Source: Bacillota bacterium (GTDB lineage Bacteria; Bacillota; Bacilli; Alicyclobacillales; SLC66). Taken from it: a stretch of DNA of 7,768 nt. A model generated the notes under the pieces. The model did not search any database and was not told the DNA's origin. It saw only the letters and a program-made list of their open reading frames with translations. The translations under genes were made by a program, and so were the position numbers. The stretch spans positions 1 through 7,768 of the forward strand of contig JAJZAS010000067.1 of assembly GCA_021799325.1 (NCBI GenBank), given 5' to 3'. This document shows positions 1 to 5,292 of this stretch, one piece after another; within the stretch, counting starts at the first letter, position 1, and each line of letters starts with the position of its first letter.

Positions 1-671
1 AGCAGCAGACATCGTATGGAGATCCTTTTGAAGTGATCACCCATTATCTGCATGCGGGTGCCACACACGTTCATTTAGTGGATTTAGATGCAGCTAAAAA
101 TGGTCAGACCTCTTCCCAAACTATCGATTTTGTCGAGAAAGTAATCAAGGATACCCCTCTTCAGGTGGAACTTGGCGGCGGAATTCGCACAGAGCGCGAT
201 GTGGAAAGATGGTTGCAAACAGGGGTTTGGCGTTGTGTGATCGGCACTAGGGCGGCGGAAGATCCGGATTTTGCAGCATCGCTTTTTCATACTTATCGAG
301 AATCGATAATTGTAGGCATTGACTCGAGAGAGGGTATGGTGGCAACCAGAGGTTGGCTGGAAAATTCTTCGTGGAAGGCCGAGGAGTTTGCAAAAGCCTT
401 ATTCCAGATGGGGTTTCGTGAGTGTATCTTTACTGACATTTCACGTGATGGAACTTTACAAGGAGCAAATATGGACTTATCCATTCAGCTCTCTGCTGCA
501 TCAGGGCTGAAAGTCGTGGTGTCAGGCGGGGTGAGCGACGAGTCGGATGTAATGGCTGCAAAGTCCCTTGAGGATCAGGGGATTAGCGGCATCATCATCG
601 GTAAGGCGCTATTTTCAGGAAAAATCGACTTGAAGTCGGCGCTTGCCCTTGTGAGTGGAGGTGAAGCGTAG
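1..671 (+). CDS. hisA: HisA, ProFAR isomerase (5' end outside window)
   Basis: HisA (EC 5.3.1.16) isomerises the aminoaldose ProFAR to the aminoketose PRFAR in the cytoplasm, the fourth step of histidine synthesis. The reading frame is open to the left edge, with its first whole codon at base 3, and it encodes QQTSYGDPFEV before a GTG at 33. That stretch matches the conserved region after the first beta strand of HisA, so the GTG is internal. Roughly 30 residues, including the N-terminal catalytic Asp, lie outside the window. Visible (beta/alpha)8-barrel motifs are HLVDLDAAKNG (about 69-101), the phosphate-binding LGGGIR (171-188), the second catalytic Asp in GIDSREG (Asp codon 321-323) followed by VATRGW, FTDISRDGT (about 429-455) and VVSGGVSDESDV (about 516-551). 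The TAG stop overlaps the hisF start by one base. hisH is the usual gene upstream, but it is not visible here. Confidence 0.97.
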   Translation, partial: QQTSYGDPFEVITHYLHAGATHVHLVDLDAAKNGQTSSQTIDFVEKVIKDTPLQVELGGGIRTERDVERWLQTGVWRCVIGTRAAEDPDFAASLFHTYRESIIVGIDSREGMVATRGWLENSSWKAEEFAKALFQMGFRECIFTDISRDGTLQGANMDLSIQLSAASGLKVVVSGGVSDESDVMAAKSLEDQGISGIIIGKALFSGKIDLKSALALVSGGEA

Positions 672-1432
672 TGCTGGCCAAAAGGATTATTCCCTGCTTT
701 GATGTGGCAAATGGCAGGGTGGTAAAACACGAATCTTTTTTTGACAACAGGCGTGATGCGGGGGATCCGGTCGAACTGGCAGAATTGTACGATCAGGAAG
801 GCGCGGATGAACTAGTGTTGCTGGATATTTCTGCGACACACGAGGGTAGGAAGACGCTGTTAGATATCGTGAAAAAGACGGCGGAGCGCATATTTATCCC
901 ATTTACCGTGGGCGGTGGTATTGGCAGTGTGGATGAGGTGCGCGATGTGCTTTTGGCGGGGGCGGACAAAGTCTCCATCAATTCGGCGGCAGTGCGAAAA
1001 CCACCATTGATTACCGAAATTTCCAGACGCTTTGGCGCTCAGTGTACTGTGGTGGCGATTGACGCGAAAAAGCGAGCGGATGGCGACGACTGGGAAGTGC
1101 TGATCAGTGGGGGCCGCGTGTCGACCGGCATGTCTGCTCTCGAATGGGCGATACAGGCAGAAAAACTGGGGGCGGGGGAAATCCTGCTGACGAGTTTTGA
1201 TCAGGACGGCAAGCGCGATGGCTATGACCTTGAGTTGACGAAAAGAGTGTCTGAAGCGCTGAACATTCCGGTTATTGCATCTGGTGGCGCTGGCGCCAAG
1301 GAACACTTTTATGACGTCTTTACAAACGGGAAAGCAGATGCGGCGCTGGCGGCTAGTGTTTTTCATTTTGCGGAAATGGGTATCGGAGAAGTCAAACAAT
1401 ATTTGCGGGATCGGGGAGTGTGGGTGAGATGA
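671..1432 (+). CDS. hisF: HisF, imidazole glycerol phosphate synthase cyclase subunit
   Basis: HisF is the synthase half of IGP synthase. With HisH, which supplies ammonia from glutamine, it turns PRFAR into imidazole glycerol phosphate and AICAR. The 253-residue length is normal for the family. The start is GTG in the TAGTG overlap with hisA, with GGAGGTGA at 657-664 six bases upstream. The catalytic Asp11 lies in RIIPCFDV, and the second catalytic Asp is D131 in VVAIDAKKR. Other family motifs are TVGGGIGSVDEV (79-90), GADKVSINSAAV (97-108), LLTSFDQDGKRDGYD (172-186), IASGGAG (202-208) and ALAASVFHF (225-233). Loop 1 after K19 reads HESFFDNRRDAGDP, where relatives usually have a form like GVNFVNLRDAGDP. 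It is one residue longer and lacks the Gly after K19. The second catalytic Asp falls at 131 rather than 130, which fits that insertion. The TGA stop overlaps the hisIE start. Confidence 0.97.
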   Translation: MLAKRIIPCFDVANGRVVKHESFFDNRRDAGDPVELAELYDQEGADELVLLDISATHEGRKTLLDIVKKTAERIFIPFTVGGGIGSVDEVRDVLLAGADKVSINSAAVRKPPLITEISRRFGAQCTVVAIDAKKRADGDDWEVLISGGRVSTGMSALEWAIQAEKLGAGEILLTSFDQDGKRDGYDLELTKRVSEALNIPVIASGGAGAKEHFYDVFTNGKADAALAASVFHFAEMGIGEVKQYLRDRGVWVR

Positions 1433-2076
1433 GTCAGGTGGATCAAGCGTGGGTAGACCAATTGAAATGGGACGGTAATGGCCTGATCCCCGCAGTCATT
1501 CAGGACGTGAAGACAAAGCGCGTGCTAACCGTGGCGTATATGAATCCAACATCATTTCTGAAGACGCTTGAAACCAAGGAAACATGGTTTTACAGTCGCT
1601 CTAGACAAACTTTATGGCATAAAGGGGAGACATCCGGTAATACCCAACGGGTAGTGGGAATTGAAATCGATTGTGATGGTGACACTTTACTCATACAGGT
1701 GGAACCAAGTGGTCCCGCATGCCATTCAGGCGCCAATTCTTGCTTTGACGGGGAACCGATTATCCAGTACGTGGATTCCACTGCCAACTTCGAAGGAATA
1801 TTGTCGCGACTGGAAAAAAGGGTACGGGAACGGGAAAACGAGAGGCCTGAAGGTGCCTATACCACGTATCTTTTCGAAAAGGGACTCGATAAAATTCTGA
1901 AAAAAGTGGGAGAAGAGACTTCCGAAGTGATCATTGCGGCGAAAAACCGTAGTGCCAGTGAGCTTCGCTATGAGGTGGCGGACCTGATGTACCACTTGAT
2001 GGTGCTGCTTCGTGAGCAAAACCTTCCATTTACGGAAGTGCTTGCTGAACTCGAAAGCAGGTATCAAGGGCATTAA
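1429..2076 (+). CDS. hisIE: HisIE, bifunctional phosphoribosyl-AMP cyclohydrolase / phosphoribosyl-ATP pyrophosphatase
   Basis: This fused 215-residue protein catalyses steps two and three of histidine synthesis. The C-terminal HisE domain (EC 3.6.1.31) removes pyrophosphate from PR-ATP, and the N-terminal HisI domain (EC 3.5.4.19) opens the purine ring of PR-AMP. HisI occupies about residues 10-115 and shows WHKGETSGNTQ (63-73), the metal-binding DCDGD (81-85) with its three Asp, and SGPACHSGANSCF (94-106) with the zinc-ligand type cysteines C98 and C105. HisE covers about 120-210 and shows the LFEKGLDKILKKVGEE run (148-163), E166, AAKN (170-173), and E182/D185 in the EVADLMYHL helix. I chose ATG 1429, which forms an ATGA overlap with the hisF stop and has GGGGAG about ten bases upstream. 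An in-frame GTG at 1420 sits too close to that site. It is the last gene of the his operon. Confidence 0.97.
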   Translation: MSQVDQAWVDQLKWDGNGLIPAVIQDVKTKRVLTVAYMNPTSFLKTLETKETWFYSRSRQTLWHKGETSGNTQRVVGIEIDCDGDTLLIQVEPSGPACHSGANSCFDGEPIIQYVDSTANFEGILSRLEKRVRERENERPEGAYTTYLFEKGLDKILKKVGEETSEVIIAAKNRSASELRYEVADLMYHLMVLLREQNLPFTEVLAELESRYQGH

Positions 2077-2117
2077 TTCAAAGCCCTATTTTAGTTAACC
2101 ATAAATTACACTTTAAT

Positions 2118-2160
2118 CCTCTAGGAGATTTTAGTATGCTAGGAGCCTAGAGGTTTTTCT
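2118..2160 (+). terminator. Probable rho-independent terminator of the his operon
   Basis: CCTCTAGG (2118-2125) and CCTAGAGG (2146-2153) form a perfect 8-bp stem around a 20-base loop and are followed at once by TTTTTCT (2154-2160). The position, about 40 bases after the hisIE stop, fits a terminator. The loop is long for a classic terminator. It contains a second copy of CTAGGAG (2139-2145) that could compete for the same 3' arm. No T-tract appears on the opposite strand, so the terminator should act only on + strand transcripts. Confidence 0.65.
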
Positions 2161-2161
2161 C

Positions 2162-2190
2162 TTGCTTATTTTTTTTGCTAAGGGTATACT
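2162..2190 (+). promoter_or_regulatory. Candidate sigma-A promoter P1 for the dpp operon
   Basis: TTGCTT (2162-2167) and TATACT (2185-2190) are separated by exactly 17 bases. The -10 matches the TATAAT consensus at 5 of 6 positions, while the -35 matches TTGACA at only 3 of 6. The predicted start near 2197 lies inside the cre site that follows, which is a repressor-type arrangement. The promoter is weaker on sequence than P2, and the spacer includes a T-run from the terminator region. Confidence 0.4.
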
Positions 2191-2205
2191 TTGGAAGCGT
2201 TTTCC
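2191..2205 (+). promoter_or_regulatory. Candidate cre site (CcpA operator)
   Basis: TTGGAAGCGTTTTCC matches the catabolite-responsive element consensus WTGNAANCGNWWNCA at 14 of 15 positions; only the final A is a C. It has the expected near-symmetry of GGAA and TTCC around the central CG. The site begins right after the P1 -10 and lies about 75-90 bases upstream of the predicted P2 start. CcpA could therefore block P1, or act on P2 from upstream. This suggests carbon-source control of peptide uptake, as is common for transport operons in Bacilli. Confidence 0.55.
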
Positions 2206-2231
2206 TCAGTTGTTTTTAAGGCATTGGCTTC

Positions 2232-2243
2232 CCCATATATGGG
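2232..2243. promoter_or_regulatory. 12-bp perfect palindrome abutting P2 (possible operator)
   Basis: CCCATATATGGG is a perfect 12-bp palindrome that ends one base before the -35 hexamer of P2. In that position it could be a dimeric regulator site or an RNA hairpin in a P1 transcript. I do not recognise it as the site of a known Bacillota regulator. Confidence 0.4.
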
Positions 2244-2273
2244 TTGTCATTCATAGGGTTTCCAGTCTATAAC
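2244..2273 (+). promoter_or_regulatory. Candidate sigma-A promoter P2 for the dpp operon
   Basis: TTGTCA (2244-2249) and TATAAC (2268-2273) each match the sigma-A hexamers at 5 of 6 positions and are 18 bases apart. This is the best promoter-like pair in the gap between the operons. Transcription would begin near 2280, leaving a leader of about 63 bases before dppD. Confidence 0.55.
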
Positions 2274-2330
2274 CAATTAAATTTTATATTGCGTGAAGAG
2301 CTAAGGTCTGATAGATTATTTGTCGTGCTT

Positions 2331-2338
2331 AGAGGTGA
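2331..2338 (+). promoter_or_regulatory. Ribosome binding site that fixes the dppD start
   Basis: AGAGGTGA, continuing into T, is strongly complementary to the 16S rRNA 3' end and lies 4 bases before ATG 2343. It decides for this ATG over the in-frame TTG at 2244, which has no such site and coincides with the P2 -35. Confidence 0.85.
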
Positions 2339-2342
2339 TAGA

Positions 2343-3323
2343 ATGTCGAGCTTACTAGAAGTTTCTAGTATAAAAACAAGCTTCCTGACGAATAAAGGGT
2401 ATTTGCCAGCGATTGAAGATGTATCTTTCACGTTGGACAAAGGTGAAGTGTTGGGGATCGTCGGAGAATCTGGATGTGGGAAAAGCGTAACCTCACTTTC
2501 AGTGATGCAGCTACTGTCTACCAACGGAAAAATCGAAAAAGGTTCCATTCGCTTTGAAGGGAAAGATCTCGTGAATCTTTCTGATTCTGAGATGCGTAAA
2601 ATTCGTGGTAATGAGATTGCCATGATATTTCAAGAGCCGATGACCTCACTGAATCCCGTGCACAAGATTGGACGTCAAATCAGTGAGTCACTGATGCTCC
2701 ACAAAGGAATGAACAAGGCGCAAGCTCGTGCAAAGGCTGTCGATTTACTGAAATCAGTGGGCATACCGAGAGCCGAGCAGATTGTGGATGAATATCCTCA
2801 TCGGCTTTCAGGTGGAATGCGACAAAGGGTGATGATCGCGATCGCCATGGCCTGTGATCCCAAACTGTTGATTGCGGATGAACCGACCACGGCGCTCGAC
2901 GTCACTATTCAGGCTCAAATCCTTGATTTGATGCGTAAAATTCGCAAGGAGTACAATATGGCCATTTTGCTCATCACCCACGATTTGGGCGTGGTCGCGG
3001 AGATGTGTGACCGAGTGGTCGTGATGTATGCAGGAAAAGTGGTCGAGCAAGGATCGGTTAGGGAGATATTTAGAAATCCATCGCATCCCTATACAGTTGG
3101 TTTGATGAATTCCATTCCCAAATTGGAAGAAAGGCAAGCACGTCTGCCGTCGATTCCTGGGAATGTTCCCAGTCTGGAATTAATGCCAAAAGGATGCCGT
3201 TTCGCTACTCGTTGTGAATTTGTGACGGAGAAATGCATTCAAGAAGAACCTACTCTTCTACCCGTGGAAGAGAATCATGAAGCTCGCTGTTGGTTGATGA
3301 AGAAAGAGGAGGTTGCCATATGA
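2343..3323 (+). CDS. dppD: DppD-type peptide ABC transporter ATPase
   Basis: This is one of the two cytoplasmic ATPases that drive import through the DppB-DppC channel. The protein has 326 residues, normal for DppD/OppD. It shows Walker A GESGCGKS (41-48), the Q-loop FQEPMTSLNP (Q97), the ABC signature LSGGMRQR (155-162), Walker B LLIADEP (175-181), the D-loop ALD and the switch histidine H213 in ITHDLGVV. The C-terminal oligopeptide-transporter extension begins at NPSHPYTVGLM (245-255) and carries C285, C291, C298 and C316. In some relatives this cysteine set binds a [4Fe-4S] cluster; that is family knowledge and not proven here. The first codons contain an 18-bp palindrome. The stop overlaps the dppF start as ATGA, so equal synthesis of the two ATPases is likely. 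The substrate is not determined, and an opp name would be equally fair. Confidence 0.95.
   Translation: MSSLLEVSSIKTSFLTNKGYLPAIEDVSFTLDKGEVLGIVGESGCGKSVTSLSVMQLLSTNGKIEKGSIRFEGKDLVNLSDSEMRKIRGNEIAMIFQEPMTSLNPVHKIGRQISESLMLHKGMNKAQARAKAVDLLKSVGIPRAEQIVDEYPHRLSGGMRQRVMIAIAMACDPKLLIADEPTTALDVTIQAQILDLMRKIRKEYNMAILLITHDLGVVAEMCDRVVVMYAGKVVEQGSVREIFRNPSHPYTVGLMNSIPKLEERQARLPSIPGNVPSLELMPKGCRFATRCEFVTEKCIQEEPTLLPVEENHEARCWLMKKEEVAI
2353..2370. repeat. 18-bp palindrome inside the start of dppD
   Basis: TACTAGAA (2353-2360) and TTCTAGTA (2363-2370) are perfect inverted repeats around a GT centre, within codons 4-10 of dppD. Flanking AGCT copies at 2349-2352 and 2379-2382 could extend pairing across a bulge. 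It may be a downstream operator or an mRNA fold near the start codon. It could also be chance. Confidence 0.5.
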
Positions 3324-4291
3324 CGGATGCACTTTTAAGTGTCAATGATCTGAAAATGCACTTTCCCATCCGTAAGGGGGTACTTCGTCGTACCGTTGGC
3401 TATGTGCGAGCCGTTGATGGTGTCAGTTTTGATGTAAAAGCTGGGGAAACATTTGGTCTGGTCGGGGAAAGCGGATGCGGAAAAACGACAACTGGTCGAA
3501 GTATTCTCAGGTTAATTGAACCCTCAGCCGGGCAGGTGTTTTTTAACGGGAAAAACATTACGCAAATGTCCAGTACAGAAATGCGTAAAATTCGATCAGA
3601 TATGCAGATCGTATTTCAGGACCCATACGGTTCGCTCAATCCTAGGTATACGGTACAACAAACACTTGAAGAACCGATGATTATTCATAAACTATATAAA
3701 AGCGCTGCAGAACGCAAAAAAAGAGCGATGGAACTGTTAGAAGTAGTAGGGCTCTCAACCAGCAGAATGAACCGTTATCCTCATGAATTTTCTGGTGGTC
3801 AGCGCCAGCGTATCGGAATTGCGCGCGCACTCGCCGTAAATCCGAAACTGATCATTGCAGACGAACCTGTTTCAGCGCTGGATGTGTCAGTGCAGTCGCA
3901 AGTTCTGAATTTATTGGATGATTTACAGAAAGAATTTCATCTTACCTATGTGTTTATTGCGCACGACCTGAGTGTGGTCAAACACATCAGCAATCGTGTG
4001 GGAGTTATGTATTTGGGTAAAATGGTGGAGCTTGCAGAATCAGACCGTCTTTATGAAAAGCCTTTGCATCCCTATACGCAAGCGCTTCTGTCAGCAGTTC
4101 CAATCCCCAACCCAGAGGCAAAAAGGGAACGGATTATTCTTCAAGGTGATTTACCCAGTCCCGCAAACCCTCCAAGTGGGTGTTACTTTCATCCGCGTTG
4201 CCAATCATGCATGGACATTTGCAAAACGACAGCGCCAGAATGGAAAGAAATCGAACCAGGGCACTTTGCGGCCTGCCACTTGTATAATTAG
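3320..4291 (+). CDS. dppF: DppF-type peptide ABC transporter ATPase
   Basis: This is the second ATPase of the importer and pairs with DppD. The start is ATG 3320, with AGGAGG (3307-3312) seven bases upstream and a four-base overlap with dppD. A longer in-frame form from 3290 would only add residues that run across this site. The 323 residues contain Walker A GESGCGKT (49-56), the Q-loop FQDPYGSLNPR (Q100), signature FSGGQRQR (157-164), Walker B LIIADEP (177-183) and the switch histidine H215 in IAHDLSVV. The C-terminal extension starts near KPLHPYTQALLSA (247-259) and includes C288, C294, C297, C301 and C319, a cluster-type arrangement also seen in DppF/OppF relatives. The DPYGSLNPR and DEPVSALDVS forms are typical of the F subunit rather than the D subunit. 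All catalytic motifs are intact, so it should be an active ATPase. Confidence 0.95.
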   Translation: MTDALLSVNDLKMHFPIRKGVLRRTVGYVRAVDGVSFDVKAGETFGLVGESGCGKTTTGRSILRLIEPSAGQVFFNGKNITQMSSTEMRKIRSDMQIVFQDPYGSLNPRYTVQQTLEEPMIIHKLYKSAAERKKRAMELLEVVGLSTSRMNRYPHEFSGGQRQRIGIARALAVNPKLIIADEPVSALDVSVQSQVLNLLDDLQKEFHLTYVFIAHDLSVVKHISNRVGVMYLGKMVELAESDRLYEKPLHPYTQALLSAVPIPNPEAKRERIILQGDLPSPANPPSGCYFHPRCQSCMDICKTTAPEWKEIEPGHFAACHLYN

Positions 4292-4298
4292 AAGGAGG
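4292..4298 (+). promoter_or_regulatory. Ribosome binding site of dppC, with an ambiguous start
   Basis: AAGGAGG directly follows the dppF stop. It lies 5 bases before an in-frame TTG (4304) and 11 bases before ATG 4310, so either could start dppC. I prefer the ATG by codon, but spacing does not exclude the TTG, which would add two residues. Confidence 0.75.
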
Positions 4299-4309
4299 AA
4301 AAGTTGGGT

Positions 4310-5233
4310 ATGGCAGAAGTGAATATGCAGGAACCCGAGACGCCGGCGAAATTGGAAGTGCAACTGGCTTATGCAGATATGAAGGAATCCAATAAGTTGC
4401 TTAGGCTGTTGAAAGCGTATCCTCTGGTGTTAGTCGGTGGCATTATGGTGCTTGCGCTTGTCATCATTGCCGTTTTTGCTGCAAAATTGGCGCCGTTTAA
4501 TCCGGACACACAATTTCCTAATGGACTTGCTTTAAATGGTGCGCCATTGCCACCAGGCCCAGTGTTTAAAATGGGAACGGACGATTTAGGAAGAGATGTC
4601 ATGAGCCGTGTTATCTGGGGTTCGCAAGTTTCCCTGGAGGTTGGCTTGATGGCCAGTTTGATCAGTCTCTTTATCGGTACGCCTTTAGGCATCATTTCGG
4701 GATATTACGGTAAATTTGTGGATACTGTGATGATGCGGATCACCGATGTATTTCTTGCGTTTCCTTTTATATTGTTTGTTGTCGCACTCGTTGCCGTATT
4801 AAAACCTTCTGTTAGCAATGTGTTTATCGCGATTGGCGTACTCGGCTGGCCGCTAACCGCTCGTATTGTTCGCGGACAAGTGCTGGCAGTGAAGGAATTT
4901 GAGTACGTTCAAGCGGCAAAAGCGCTTGGTGCGGGAAGTTTTCGCATATTGTTCAGAATCATATTGCCTAATATCATGGCTCCTGTTATCGTATTAACAA
5001 CCTTAAATATTGGAAATAACATGTTGCTTGAATCTGTATTAAGTTTTTTGGGAATTGGAGTTCAACCACCAACTCCCAGTTGGGGTAGTATGTTAGCAGA
5101 AGGACAAGCTGTATTCCAGTATGCGCCTTGGCTGCTGTATTATCCGGGATTTGCTTTATTGCTTGCCGTACTCGGCTTCAACCTTCTCGGTGACGGTTTA
5201 CGGGAACTCTTTAATCCAAGAAGAGTCCGATAA
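4310..5233 (+). CDS. dppC: DppC-type peptide ABC transporter permease
   Basis: This inner permease subunit forms the channel with DppB. The 307 residues include a cytoplasmic N-terminal tail of about 36 residues and a first membrane helix at about 38-58 (LVLVGGIMVLALVIIAVFAA). A short external segment leads to the family hallmark MGTDDLGRDVMSRVIWGSQ (88-106). Further hydrophobic helices lie at about 109-129, 147-165, 170-186, 219-240 and 274-296. The cytoplasmic EAA coupling loop, EYVQAAKALGAGSFRILFRI (198-217) followed by ILPN, is the contact site for the ATPases. LSFLGIGVQPPTPSWG (244-259) and the C-terminal GDGLRELFNPR are also typical of DppC/OppC. The gene lies 18 bases after dppF and 59 bases before dppA. 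Its separation from dppB by the binding-protein gene is unusual. Phenylalanine is mostly TTT (16 of 19 by hand count), unlike dppA. Confidence 0.95.
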   Translation: MAEVNMQEPETPAKLEVQLAYADMKESNKLLRLLKAYPLVLVGGIMVLALVIIAVFAAKLAPFNPDTQFPNGLALNGAPLPPGPVFKMGTDDLGRDVMSRVIWGSQVSLEVGLMASLISLFIGTPLGIISGYYGKFVDTVMMRITDVFLAFPFILFVVALVAVLKPSVSNVFIAIGVLGWPLTARIVRGQVLAVKEFEYVQAAKALGAGSFRILFRIILPNIMAPVIVLTTLNIGNNMLLESVLSFLGIGVQPPTPSWGSMLAEGQAVFQYAPWLLYYPGFALLLAVLGFNLLGDGLRELFNPRRVR

Positions 5234-5292
5234 GCCAATTGGGGAAGATTAAAGCGTAACAGTGTTTATCAAACTCAATAGGGGGTAAATTG

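Noticed and set aside
33..35. GTG as the start of hisA
   Set aside because: The frame continues upstream to the window edge with a HisA-like segment (QQTSYGDPFEV), so the codon is internal.
860..1399. A 179-residue open frame on the - strand inside hisF
   Set aside because: It is opposite a clear hisF gene, has no recognisable motif and has no ribosome binding site that I can see, so it is a shadow of hisF codon structure.
1420..1428. GTG 1420 as the hisIE start
   Set aside because: It sits against the likely ribosome binding site, while ATG 1429 gives the usual ATGA coupling and a better spacing.
2067..2087. AGGGC/GCCCT hairpin over the hisIE stop as the terminator
   Set aside because: The stem is only 5 bp and ATTTTAG is a poor T-tract; the 2118-2160 structure is better.
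2276..2295. CodY box near AATTTTATATT
   Set aside because: Only the first half resembles AATTTTCWGAAAATT; the second half does not match.
2301..2332. CTAAG/CTTAG pairing that could mask the dppD ribosome binding site
   Set aside because: A 5-bp AT-rich stem with a 22-base loop is too weak to support.
2244..2342. N-terminal extension of DppD from TTG 2244
   Set aside because: The extra 33 residues do not resemble DppD, the TTG lies in a promoter -35, and a strong ribosome binding site serves ATG 2343.
2077..2342. T-box or other riboswitch upstream of dppD
   Set aside because: The conserved T-box antiterminator bases are missing, the leader after P2 is only about 63 bases, and I recognise no riboswitch core.
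5234..5292. Separate promoter for dppA between dppC and dppA
   Set aside because: No -35/-10 pair with acceptable spacing is present in the gap; a promoter inside dppC is not excluded.
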